Below are positions 57,069 through 64,000 of a DNA stretch of 64,000 bases, piece by piece. Both the position numbers and the translations under genes were made by a program. Source of the DNA: Pararhizobium qamdonense (GTDB lineage: Bacteria > Pseudomonadota > Alphaproteobacteria > Rhizobiales > Rhizobiaceae); NCBI RefSeq assembly GCF_029277445.1, contig NZ_CP119566.1, forward strand, positions 3,970,001-4,034,000, written 5' to 3'. Numbering within the stretch: the first letter of the stretch is position 1; each line of letters opens with the position of its first letter. Below the pieces are notes generated by a model. The model made no database searches, was not told the DNA's origin, and saw nothing but the letters and a program-made list of their open reading frames with translations.

Positions 57069-57217
57069 CACCCCCCTCTGTCGGCGACGCCGACATCTCC
57101 CCCTCAAGGGGGGAGATTGACCGCATCTACTGTGCGTCCACCACAAGGAAGCCGGTGCGGGAAAAGAATGATCTCCCCCCTTGAGGGGGAGATGTCACGC
57201 AGTGACAGAGGGGGGTG
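57069..57217. repeat. palindromic intergenic repeat element (RIME-like)
   Basis: The left arm (57069-57117, starting CACCCCCCTCTGTCGGCG) and the right arm (57171-57217, ending CAGAGGGGGGTG) are near-complementary over about 47 bases, including CATCTCCCCCTCAAGGGGGGAGAT, and flank a 53-base centre. Each arm is itself partly palindromic. It resembles the short mobile palindromes common between genes of rhizobia and their relatives. It sits inside an importer operon, between binding protein and permease. Confidence 0.85.
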
Positions 57218-57253
57218 ATGCCACAGACGCAGAGCTCCCGGTAAAGAGGACCC

Positions 57254-57982
57254 ATGGCCGATCCCGTATCCTTCATAAACTGGAGCCTTCTGGCATTGGA
57301 GCCGCCCGGCTGGGGCGGGGTGCTGCTGCGCGGCCTTCTTAACTCCATCGAAATCGCCATCGGCGGCTATGCGTTCGGCCTTTTGCTCGGCATCGGCGGC
57401 GCCTGCGGGAGGCTCTATGGCGGCCCGATCACCCGCGATCTGATGGAATGCTATACGACCATCGTGCGCGCGGTACCGGAACTGGTCCTGATCCTGCTGC
57501 TCTATTATGCCGGAACCGATGCGCTCAATTATGTGCTTGGGCTCGTGGGCATCGGCCAGGTGGATATTAGCGGGCTGGTCGCCGGCATCTTCGTCATTGG
57601 CGTGGTGCAGGGCGCCTATACGACCGAGGTCCTGCGCGGCGCCATCAAGGCGGTGCCGGCCGGGCAGATCGAGGCGGCGCGTGCCTATGGCATGTCTCCG
57701 TTCAAGGTTATGACCCGTGTCACCCTGCCCGCCATGCTGCCCTATGCCATTCCCGGCCTTTCCAATCTCTGGCTGATCGCCACCAAGGATACGGCGCTGC
57801 TGGCCGTCGTCGGCTTCTCCGAACTGACGCTGGTCACGAGGCAGGCGGCCGGATCCACCAAGGCGTATCTGCTGTTCTTTTGTGCGGCAGGCGTGCTCTA
57901 CCTGATGCTGACCCTCATTTCCGATCTCATCATCCGCTTCATCGAGCGCCGCGCCCGGCGCGGTTTCGTGGAGCAATCATGA
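57254..57982 (+). CDS. polar amino acid ABC importer permease
   Basis: The 242-residue HisQ/HisM-type permease has the twin motif region ELVLILLLYYAG and the EAA loop GAIKAVPAGQIEAARAYGMSPFKVMTRVTLPAMLPYAIPGLSNLW. About five membrane helices are predicted. It overlaps the next permease gene by four bases (ATGA at 57979-57982). It is separated from the binding protein gene by the palindromic element, with ATG at 57254 preceded by AAAGAGGA. Confidence 0.93.
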   Translation: MADPVSFINWSLLALEPPGWGGVLLRGLLNSIEIAIGGYAFGLLLGIGGACGRLYGGPITRDLMECYTTIVRAVPELVLILLLYYAGTDALNYVLGLVGIGQVDISGLVAGIFVIGVVQGAYTTEVLRGAIKAVPAGQIEAARAYGMSPFKVMTRVTLPAMLPYAIPGLSNLWLIATKDTALLAVVGFSELTLVTRQAAGSTKAYLLFFCAAGVLYLMLTLISDLIIRFIERRARRGFVEQS

Positions 57983-58818
57983 GCGAGACCCCCGCCACCG
58001 ACGTCACCACGCATGCCATGGCAATCACGCCGGAAGACCTGCCGACGGCTGCGAGCTTCTTCAAGCCGCACCGCATAGTCCTCCTGGCAATCGCAGCCGC
58101 TTTGATCTTCTGCATCGTCTGGTTCATGCGCTGGGACTGGATTCCCCAATATCTGCCACGGCTCGGCTATGGCATCATGATCACGCTCGCGATGCTGTTC
58201 AGCACGTCGATTTTGGGCTTTCTCTTGGCCGTACCGCTCGGACTGGTGCAGGTGACCGGTCCCTGGCCGTTAAAAGCGCTGGCGAAGGGGTTCTGCACCG
58301 TCGTTCGCGGCACGCCGCTTCTGTTGCAGCTCTGGCTTCTCTATTATGGGTTGGGCTCGCTGTTTCCGCAGTTCCCCGCCATCCGCCAGTCGTTCCTGTG
58401 GCCCTATCTACGTGAATCCTGGCCCTATGGGGTGGCGGCGCTGACGATCTCCTTTGCAGCCTATGAAGGCGAGGTCATGCGCGGCGCCTTTGCCGGCGTT
58501 CCGGCCGGCGAAATCGAGGCGGCGCGAGCCTATGGCATGAGCCGCTGGACGCTGTTTCGCCGCATCTGGCTGCCGCGTGCCATTCACCGGGCTTTGCCGA
58601 CGCTGAACGGCGAGACCGTGCTGCAATTGAAGGCAACGCCCCTGGTTGCCACCATTACCGTCATCGACGTCTATGCCGTGATCTCCAAGGTCCGGCAGGA
58701 TACCTACATCACCTACGAGCCGCTTCTGCTGCTTGCGCTGATCTACATGTGCCTGACCGGAATCCTGGTCGTCGCCTTCCGCTACCTCGAAAATCGCATA
58801 CCAACCCGTGGTGCCTGA
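57979..58818 (+). CDS. polar amino acid ABC importer permease
   Basis: The 279-residue permease pairs with the preceding one: GTPLLLQLWLLYYGLGSLFPQ near the middle and the EAA loop GAFAGVPAGEIEAARAYGMSRWTLFRRIWLPRAIHRALPTLNGE. An N-terminal soluble stretch of about 35 residues precedes the first helix. ATG 57979 is preferred over upstream in-frame starts, which lie inside the other permease. The M20 hydrolase begins two bases after the stop. Confidence 0.93.
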   Translation: MSETPATDVTTHAMAITPEDLPTAASFFKPHRIVLLAIAAALIFCIVWFMRWDWIPQYLPRLGYGIMITLAMLFSTSILGFLLAVPLGLVQVTGPWPLKALAKGFCTVVRGTPLLLQLWLLYYGLGSLFPQFPAIRQSFLWPYLRESWPYGVAALTISFAAYEGEVMRGAFAGVPAGEIEAARAYGMSRWTLFRRIWLPRAIHRALPTLNGETVLQLKATPLVATITVIDVYAVISKVRQDTYITYEPLLLLALIYMCLTGILVVAFRYLENRIPTRGA

Positions 58819-58819
58819 T

Positions 58820-59989
58820 ATGACTGTCAACGTGAACCTGACCAACTCCATGCCTGAACTGGTGGCCATCCGCCGCGACCTGCACGCCCATCCGGAACTG
58901 GGGCTTGAGGAGGTCCGCACCTCCAATTTCGTCGCCACATGCCTGGAAGGCCTTGGCTACACGGTGACGCGGGGGCTCGCCAAGACCGGCCTCGTCGCCA
59001 CGCTGAAGAACGGCACAAGCAACCGCTCGATCGGCATTCGCGCCGACATGGATGCGCTGCCGATCTTCGAGGAAACCGGTCTTGACTACGCCTCGAAAAC
59101 CCCCGGCCTGATGCATGCCTGCGGCCATGACGGCCACACGACCATGCTTCTGGGTGCGGCCCGCGCCATTGCCGAGCGCAAGAATTTCGACGGCACCGTA
59201 CATCTGATCTTCCAGCCGGCGGAAGAGAATTTCGGCGGCGCCAAGATCATGATGGACGAAGGCCTGTTCGATAAATTCCCCTGCGACGCCGTGTTTGCGC
59301 TCCACAACGAGCCGGGACTACCGTTTGGCCAGTTCGCGCTGCGCGAAGGCCCGATCATGGCTGCGGTGGATGAGGCACGGATCACCGTTCATGGGCTGGG
59401 CGGTCACGGCGCCGAACCGCAGGAAACCGCAGACCCGATCGTCTGCGGCGCCTCGATCGTCATGGCCCTGCAGTCGATTGTCTCGCGCAACATCCACCCG
59501 ATGGACCCGACCGTCATCACCGTCGGCTCGTTTCACAGCGGTTCGGCCAGCAACATCATTCCCGAACGCGCCGAAATCGTCGTCGGCATCCGCTCCTTCG
59601 ATCCCAAGGTGCGCGACGAGCTGGAACGCCGCATCCGGCTGATCGCCGAAAATCAGGCGGCAAGCTACGGCATGCGGGCAAGCGTCGATTATACCCGCAG
59701 CTACGACGCGACGATCAACCACAAGGCGGAAACCGATTTCGTCCGCGATCTGGCGATCCGTTTTACCGGCGCCGACAAGGTTGTCGATCTCGAGCGCGCC
59801 TTCATGGGCAGCGAGGACTTTGCCTATATGCTGAAGGACCGGCCGGGCACCTATTTCTTCCTCGGCTCCAGCGTCACCGGGAATGAGAAGTCGCTCCACC
59901 ATCCCGGCTACAATTTCAACGACGACCTTTTGCCGGTCGGCGCCGCGTTCTGGACCGAGCTGGCGGAAGCCTATCTCGCCCGGACCTGA
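58820..59989 (+). CDS. M20-family amidohydrolase (hippurate hydrolase/N-acyl amino acid deacylase type)
   Basis: The 389-residue metallopeptidase-like enzyme has LVAIRRDLHAHPELGLEEVRTSNFV, IGIRADMDALPI, MHACGHDGHTTMLLGAARAIAE (metal ligands Cys and His), IFQPAEENFGGAKIMMDEGLFD and the C-terminal FMGSEDFAYMLKDRPGTYFFLG. Enzymes of this class remove acyl groups from amino acids. It is the last gene of the importer operon, so it probably acts on the imported compound, perhaps an acylated or conjugated basic amino acid. It starts two bases after the permease stop; a GTG at 58808 is also in frame. Confidence 0.9.
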   Translation: MTVNVNLTNSMPELVAIRRDLHAHPELGLEEVRTSNFVATCLEGLGYTVTRGLAKTGLVATLKNGTSNRSIGIRADMDALPIFEETGLDYASKTPGLMHACGHDGHTTMLLGAARAIAERKNFDGTVHLIFQPAEENFGGAKIMMDEGLFDKFPCDAVFALHNEPGLPFGQFALREGPIMAAVDEARITVHGLGGHGAEPQETADPIVCGASIVMALQSIVSRNIHPMDPTVITVGSFHSGSASNIIPERAEIVVGIRSFDPKVRDELERRIRLIAENQAASYGMRASVDYTRSYDATINHKAETDFVRDLAIRFTGADKVVDLERAFMGSEDFAYMLKDRPGTYFFLGSSVTGNEKSLHHPGYNFNDDLLPVGAAFWTELAEAYLART

Positions 59990-60007
59990 CATTTCAAAAA
60001 AGAAAAA

Positions 60008-60033
60008 GCCGCAGGAAGGGACGTTCCTGCGGC
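60008..60033 (-). terminator. strong hairpin with T-run on the minus strand
   Basis: GCCGCAGGAA (60008-60017) and TTCCTGCGGC (60024-60033) form a perfect ten-base-pair stem. On the minus strand it is followed by TTTTTCTTTTTTT, a textbook rho-independent terminator. On the plus strand there is no T-tract. It lies 19 bases after the M20 gene. Confidence 0.75.
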
Positions 60034-60526
60034 AAGTCGGGACAGTGTAGGCACGTCTATCGCAAGGTGCGATCCATCAAATTTCCGGGCCTGCACGCGG
60101 CGGCAAAAGCTTTGACCGGCGGTGCAGCCCATCAAGATCGAAGCCTGGCAAAGGCGCTGATGTCATCATGCAACAGGGCCGTCCGGCAGGTTCCGTTCTT
60201 CGATGACCAACCATAGCCGCCAGCGTTTGCGGCACACTTAAGCGAACCATTAAAATTTTACCGATGCCGCGTTTCGAGACAATCCCTCCCGCATTATCCG
60301 ATGCGTGACGGTGCGCATACATAAGGCCTGCCGGATGCAACTATGCCGCAGGTGGAACATTGTCGCAGTGTGACATCATGGTTGCGCCGATGTCATTGAT
60401 TTCCAGCGCTATTGGCGCAGACTATGTCCCAGGGGTCCAGCGTCATGCTCATCCGCCACGACGGGGACAAACCGTGGCGGTGGAGAAACCAGGAGACGGC
60501 GGCCAGACCCTCGAAAGGATTGTACC
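60034..60526. other. 493-base region upstream of cydA; possible minus-strand RNA and cyd promoter
   Basis: No convincing protein gene is seen. On the minus strand the region runs into the terminator at 60008-60033, so a small RNA could be encoded here; no clear promoter for it was found. For cydA, a near-palindrome TGTCGCAGTGTGACA lies at 60361-60375, about 150 bases upstream of the start, and may be a regulator site. Confidence 0.4.
60361..60375. promoter_or_regulatory. near-palindrome upstream of cydAB
   Basis: TGTCGCA-G-TGTGACA is an inverted repeat of seven-base half-sites with one mismatch. Position upstream of an oxidase operon suggests a redox or oxygen regulator site, but it does not match the FNR/FixK box TTGAT-N4-ATCAA. 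Unassigned. Confidence 0.3.
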
Positions 60527-61945
60527 GTGTTCGAGAGTTTTGACGCGACGTTGCTCGCCCGTATCCAATTTGCCTTTACGGTGTCGTTTCACATCATCTT
60601 CCCAGCCTTTTCCATCGGCCTTGCGAGCTATCTCGCCGTGCTGGAGGCCCTGTGGCTGTGGAAGAAAGACCAGGTCTATATGGACCTGTTCAATTTCTGG
60701 AAGACGATCTTTGCCGTGGCCTTCGGCATGGGCGTCGTCTCGGGCATCGTCATGTCCTACCAGTTCGGCACCAACTGGAGCGTGTTTTCCGACAAGGCCG
60801 GGCCGGTCATCGGTCCCCTGATGGGCTATGAGGTGCTGACCGCCTTCTTTCTCGAGGCCGGCTTTCTCGGCGTCATGCTGTTCGGGCTCAACCGCGTCGG
60901 CCCGAAACTGCATTTCCTCGCCACCTTCATGGTCGCCTTCGGCACGCTGATCTCGGCCACCTGGATTCTTGCCGTCAATTCCTGGATGCAGACGCCGGCA
61001 GGGTTCGGCATGAACGAGGCCGGACAGTTCATTCCGCTCGACTGGTGGAAGGTGATTTTCAATCCCTCCTTCCCCTACCGCCTGGTGCATATGGTGCTGG
61101 CCGCCTATCTCACCACCGCTTTCGTGGTCGGCGCCGTCGGCGCCTGGCATCTCTTGAAAAACACCGCGCCGCGCCGCTCGCGCACGATGTTTTCGATGGC
61201 TATGTGGATGGCGACGATCGTTGCGCCGATCCAGATCATGGCCGGCGACTTCCATGGCCTGAACACGCTGGAACACCAGCCGGTGAAGGTCATGGCGATG
61301 GAAGGCCATTTCGACAGCCATCCCGATGGCGCGCCGCTGATCCTGTTCGGTATTCCGAATACGGCGGAAAAACGCATCGACTACGCGGTCGAGATTCCGA
61401 AACTTTCAAGCCTGATCCTCAAGCATGACCTGAACGCACCGCTTGCCGGCCTCGATACCATCCCGGACAATCTCGAGCCGCCGGTCGCCGTCGTCTTCTG
61501 GTCTTTCCGGGTCATGGTGGGTATCGGGTTTGCCATGCTCGGCATCGGCCTGTGGAGCCTGTGGTGTCGCTTCAAAGGCACGCTCGACAGCAGCGACTGG
61601 CTGCATCGGGCAGCCGTTACGATGGGGCCTGCCGGTTTCGTTGCGGTCCTCGCCGGCTGGATCACCACCGAGGTCGGCCGCCAGCCCTATACGATCTACG
61701 GCCAGCTTTTGACGGCGGACTCGATCTCACCGATTGCAGCCCCGGCCGTCGCCGCCTCGCTGATCGCCTTCATCGTCGTCTATTTCTTCGTCTTCGGCGC
61801 CGGCACCTTCTACATCCTGCGGCTGATGAAGCGCCTGCCGCGCGATCCGATGCCCGATCTCGACGACGGGCCGATCAGAACCTCCGGCATCATGCCGGGA
61901 CCCGCAACCGGACACACCCATGGGAGCAGCCATCATGGTCATTGA
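60527..61945 (+). CDS. cydA: cytochrome bd ubiquinol oxidase subunit I (CIO type)
   Basis: The 472-residue membrane protein carries haems b558, b595 and d. Landmarks: LARIQFAFTVSFHIIFPAFSIGLAS with the first haem histidine near residue 19; MGVVSGIVMSYQFGTNW; and GWITTEVGRQPYTIYG near residue 375. The Q-loop between LNTLEHQPVKVMAMEGHF and VVFWSFRVMVGIGFAML is short, which places it in the cyanide-insensitive CioA group rather than with E. coli CydA. The GTG start has AAAGGA seven bases upstream. cydB overlaps its end by 11 bases. Confidence 0.95.
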   Translation: MFESFDATLLARIQFAFTVSFHIIFPAFSIGLASYLAVLEALWLWKKDQVYMDLFNFWKTIFAVAFGMGVVSGIVMSYQFGTNWSVFSDKAGPVIGPLMGYEVLTAFFLEAGFLGVMLFGLNRVGPKLHFLATFMVAFGTLISATWILAVNSWMQTPAGFGMNEAGQFIPLDWWKVIFNPSFPYRLVHMVLAAYLTTAFVVGAVGAWHLLKNTAPRRSRTMFSMAMWMATIVAPIQIMAGDFHGLNTLEHQPVKVMAMEGHFDSHPDGAPLILFGIPNTAEKRIDYAVEIPKLSSLILKHDLNAPLAGLDTIPDNLEPPVAVVFWSFRVMVGIGFAMLGIGLWSLWCRFKGTLDSSDWLHRAAVTMGPAGFVAVLAGWITTEVGRQPYTIYGQLLTADSISPIAAPAVAASLIAFIVVYFFVFGAGTFYILRLMKRLPRDPMPDLDDGPIRTSGIMPGPATGHTHGSSHHGH

Positions 61946-62939
61946 TCTTCCTTTCGTCTGGGCGGCCATCATCGCCTTTGCGGTGCTCGCCTATGTCATT
62001 CTCGACGGTTTCGACCTCGGCGTCGGCATCCTCTTTCCGTTCTTTCCGGAAAAACGCGACCGCGACGTGATGATGAACTCCGTCGCCCCGGTCTGGGACG
62101 GCAACGAGACCTGGCTGGTGCTTGGCGGCGGCGGTTTGCTGGCGGTCTTTCCGCTCGCCTATTCGGTCATCCTGTCGGCCCTCTATGCGCCGATCATCGC
62201 CATGCTGCTCGGTCTGGTCTTTCGTGGCGTTGCCTTCGAATATCGCTGGCGCACCCGGCGCGGCGAGTTCCTGTGGAACTGGGCCTTTGCCGGCGGCTCG
62301 ATGATTGCGGCGTTTGCGCAAGGGGTGGCGCTCGGCGCCCTGGTGCAGGGCATCCCGGTCGCAGACCGCGCCTATGCCGGGGCCTGGTGGGATTGGCTGA
62401 CGCCGTTTTCCATCGCCACTGGGTTTGCCATCCTGATCGGCTATGCGCTTCTCGGCTCGACCTGGCTGATCCTGAAGACCACCGGCGATCTCGCTGAAAG
62501 AGCCCGCAAGGTGGCGCTGCGGACCTGCTTTGCCACGATCGCCGCCATGGGCATCGTCAGCTTGTGGACGCCGTTCCTCGAACCCATCTACCTGGAACGC
62601 TGGTTCAGCTGGCCGACGGCGATCTTCAGCGTTATCGTGCCGGTGCTGGTGCTCGGCTGCTTTGCGCTCCTGCTGATCGGCATCCGCGCCAAGCGTGACG
62701 CGCAGCCGTTTCTGGCGGCACTCGGGCTGTTCGTGCTCGGCTTTGCCGGCATCGGCATCAGCTTCTACCCCTATATGGTGCCGCCATCGGTGACCATCTG
62801 GGATGCCGCAGCGCCGGATTCCAGCCTTGCCTTCCTGTTATGGGGCGCGGCCTTCCTGGTCCCGATCATCCTGATCTATACCGGCTATGCCTATTGGGTG
62901 TTTCGCGGCAAGATCGATCCCGAGGAGGGCTATCACTGA
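61935..62939 (+). CDS. cydB: cytochrome bd ubiquinol oxidase subunit II
   Basis: The 334-residue membrane protein has the typical start MVIDLPFVWAAIIAFAVLAYVILDGFDLGVGILFPF, then NSVAPVWDGNETWLVLGGGGLLAVFPLAYSVIL and VFRGVAFEYRWR, and later SFYPYMVPPSVTIWDAAAPDSSL. It forms the oxidase with CydA. ATG 61935 is taken; an earlier ATG at 61920 is in frame but deeper in cydA. The stop TGA overlaps the start of the small third subunit gene. Confidence 0.95.
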   Translation: MVIDLPFVWAAIIAFAVLAYVILDGFDLGVGILFPFFPEKRDRDVMMNSVAPVWDGNETWLVLGGGGLLAVFPLAYSVILSALYAPIIAMLLGLVFRGVAFEYRWRTRRGEFLWNWAFAGGSMIAAFAQGVALGALVQGIPVADRAYAGAWWDWLTPFSIATGFAILIGYALLGSTWLILKTTGDLAERARKVALRTCFATIAAMGIVSLWTPFLEPIYLERWFSWPTAIFSVIVPVLVLGCFALLLIGIRAKRDAQPFLAALGLFVLGFAGIGISFYPYMVPPSVTIWDAAAPDSSLAFLLWGAAFLVPIILIYTGYAYWVFRGKIDPEEGYH

Positions 62940-63055
62940 TGCCAGGCGAAAACAGCGTCGCGAAAAAGCTCCTGTGGTTCGTCGGCCTGTGGTTGCTCGG
63001 CGTAGTGACAGTCACCATTGTCGGTTTTGCCATCAAACTCTCGCTCGGCGCCTGA
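62939..63055 (+). CDS. DUF2474/CydX-like small oxidase subunit
   Basis: This is a 38-residue single-span membrane peptide: MPGENSVAKKLLWFVGLWLLGVV followed by TVTIVGFAIKLSLGA. The Lys-Lys-Leu-Leu-Trp-Phe-x-Gly-Leu-Trp start and the position right after cydB match the DUF2474 group that accompanies CioAB oxidases. Its start overlaps the cydB stop (TGATG). Function in oxidase stability is inferred by analogy with CydX. Confidence 0.85.
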   Translation: MPGENSVAKKLLWFVGLWLLGVVTVTIVGFAIKLSLGA

Positions 63056-63266
63056 CGCGCCGGGCTCGCCATCCTCGATGCAAAGCTTCGCTCAAGTTTC
63101 CCGCGCTACCTCTCAAGCACATATCAGCAGGCAATGCCTTCCGCTGCGAGACAGGACCGCACCCTCCTTGGTGCAGAAGGGACTTGCCTGCTGATGTGAC
63201 CAGCCTTCGGGAAGCGCCGCTCGCGGTGGCGCCCGGGCGGCGACCGCGATACGCACGAGGCAAGCC

Positions 63267-64000
63267 ATGACCAAACTCTCGATCTGCATTCCCGTGGAAA
63301 CCGCCGCGCAGGACGTTTTGGCGCTGGTGGCGATGCTTCTGGAAAAGCAAAGCAACGATTTCGAGATCGTCATTGCAAAGCCGGCGGATGTCGCGCTCCC
63401 AAAGGGCGTCATCGAGCTTGCGGCCGGCGGCGCCAATATCTCCATTACCGATGCAGCCGCCGGTGCCGCCCGCCAGCATCTCTGGCGCCAGGCGGCTCAG
63501 GCTGCCAAGGGCGACTGGGTGACGCTGATCAATCCATCGGACGTCCTTGAAAGCGATCTCGCCACGATGGTCGCCTTTCTCGAAACCACCTCGCCCAATG
63601 TCGATGCGCTTGCGTGGAATGCTTTCCAGATCGACCGCCATGCCGAACCCGGCAAGGCAAGCTCGATTGCCATTCCCGCCAATTACCATATCGAGACGTT
63701 CGACAAGACCGCCATGCTGAAGGCTTTCTTCTATTGGGAAAACAGCCTGAACGTGCCGAAAATGCCTTTCGGCCTCTATCACGCCGCCATCCGGCGCTCG
63801 CTGCTGGACGTGCTGTTGCAATTGCCGGAGCCGCAGGACTGGTCAACGCCATCGCCGCAATATGAATGGGCGGCCAAGGTGCTTCTGTTTGCCAATGAAC
63901 TCGCCTTCTGCGCCCGGCCGATGTCGGCGATCGACATCGTGCCTTTTGCCGCCCAACCGCCGCTCCACCCCTGGAATTTCCCCTTCCATTCCGGCATCGG
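63267..64000 (+). CDS. family 2 glycosyltransferase-like protein, 3' end outside the window
   Basis: The frame is open from ATG 63267 (GAGG six bases upstream) to the window end, 244 codons. It starts MTKLSICIPVETAAQDVLALVAMLLEKQSNDFEIVIAKPAD, the opening of a GT-A fold of the GT2 type, and has GDWVTLINPSDVLESDLATMVAFLE, where the metal-binding DxD is replaced by NPSD. The rest is not informative. It is transcribed after the cyd genes with 211 bases between them that hold no recognised gene. Substrate unknown. Confidence 0.7.
   Translation, partial: MTKLSICIPVETAAQDVLALVAMLLEKQSNDFEIVIAKPADVALPKGVIELAAGGANISITDAAAGAARQHLWRQAAQAAKGDWVTLINPSDVLESDLATMVAFLETTSPNVDALAWNAFQIDRHAEPGKASSIAIPANYHIETFDKTAMLKAFFYWENSLNVPKMPFGLYHAAIRRSLLDVLLQLPEPQDWSTPSPQYEWAAKVLLFANELAFCARPMSAIDIVPFAAQPPLHPWNFPFHSGI

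Noticed and set aside
60077..60340. 87-codon minus-strand frame upstream of cydA
   Set aside because: No ribosome binding site or protein character; a non-coding RNA is a better explanation of the downstream terminator.

Overview
The window looks like chromosomal DNA of a member of the Rhizobiaceae (Rhizobium/Agrobacterium/Sinorhizobium group). Supporting signs are GntR-type BioR control of a bioB-bioF operon, a thiCOSGE-thiD operon behind a TPP riboswitch, the alphaproteobacterial block murA-DUF2948-hisD-UPF0262-phosphatase-infA-maf-yacG, and a rhizobial rkp-type capsule locus. The species cannot be fixed from the sequence alone.

Layout. 1-2.2 kb (minus): bioR, bioB and the start of bioF, with three perfect BioR boxes, one of them inside bioB. 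2.4-7.8 kb (plus): TPP riboswitch and thiC-thiO-thiS-thiG-thiE-thiD. 7.9-11.8 kb: an SbmA/YddA-type ABC half-transporter with a badly eroded ATPase domain, a DUF992 secreted protein and a polysaccharide pyruvyl transferase next to tRNA-Thr(GGT). 12.1-18.4 kb: housekeeping block ending in tRNA-Phe(GAA). 18.6-20 kb: AlkB-like dioxygenase, a small protein and a small lipoprotein.

20.6-46.2 kb is a capsular polysaccharide (K-antigen) locus. rkpA (a complete reducing type I polyketide/fatty acid synthase without thioesterase), rkpG (alpha-oxoamine synthase) and rkpH (3-ketosphinganine-reductase-like SDR) should make the lipid part. rkpI is an LtaS-like membrane phosphotransferase. rkpJ (KpsS-like), a half-length KpsC-like protein and KpsF supply Kdo-type linker chemistry. 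Two GT4 glycosyltransferases and two pyruvyl transferases act on the glycan. A Wza-like lipoprotein, KpsE-like, KpsM-like and an aberrant KpsT-like protein form the exporter.

46.4-50.8 kb: an Rrf2 regulator with four clustered cysteines, small proteins and a fused secDF. 50.9-60 kb: divergent arginine-type catabolic and uptake cluster (2-ketoarginine decarboxylase-like, aminotransferase, TetR regulator, dimethylargininase-like hydrolase; polar amino acid ABC importer and M20 hydrolase) around a perfect inverted repeat. 60.5-63.1 kb: cyanide-insensitive-type cytochrome bd oxidase (cydA, cydB and a DUF2474/CydX-like peptide). The window ends inside a family 2 glycosyltransferase.

The most interesting points are the rkpA-rkpG-rkpH combination, which parallels fumonisin/sphingoid base assembly, the two ABC proteins with degenerate nucleotide-binding motifs, and the BioR box inside bioB. 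All functional calls rest on reading motifs; no database search was run.
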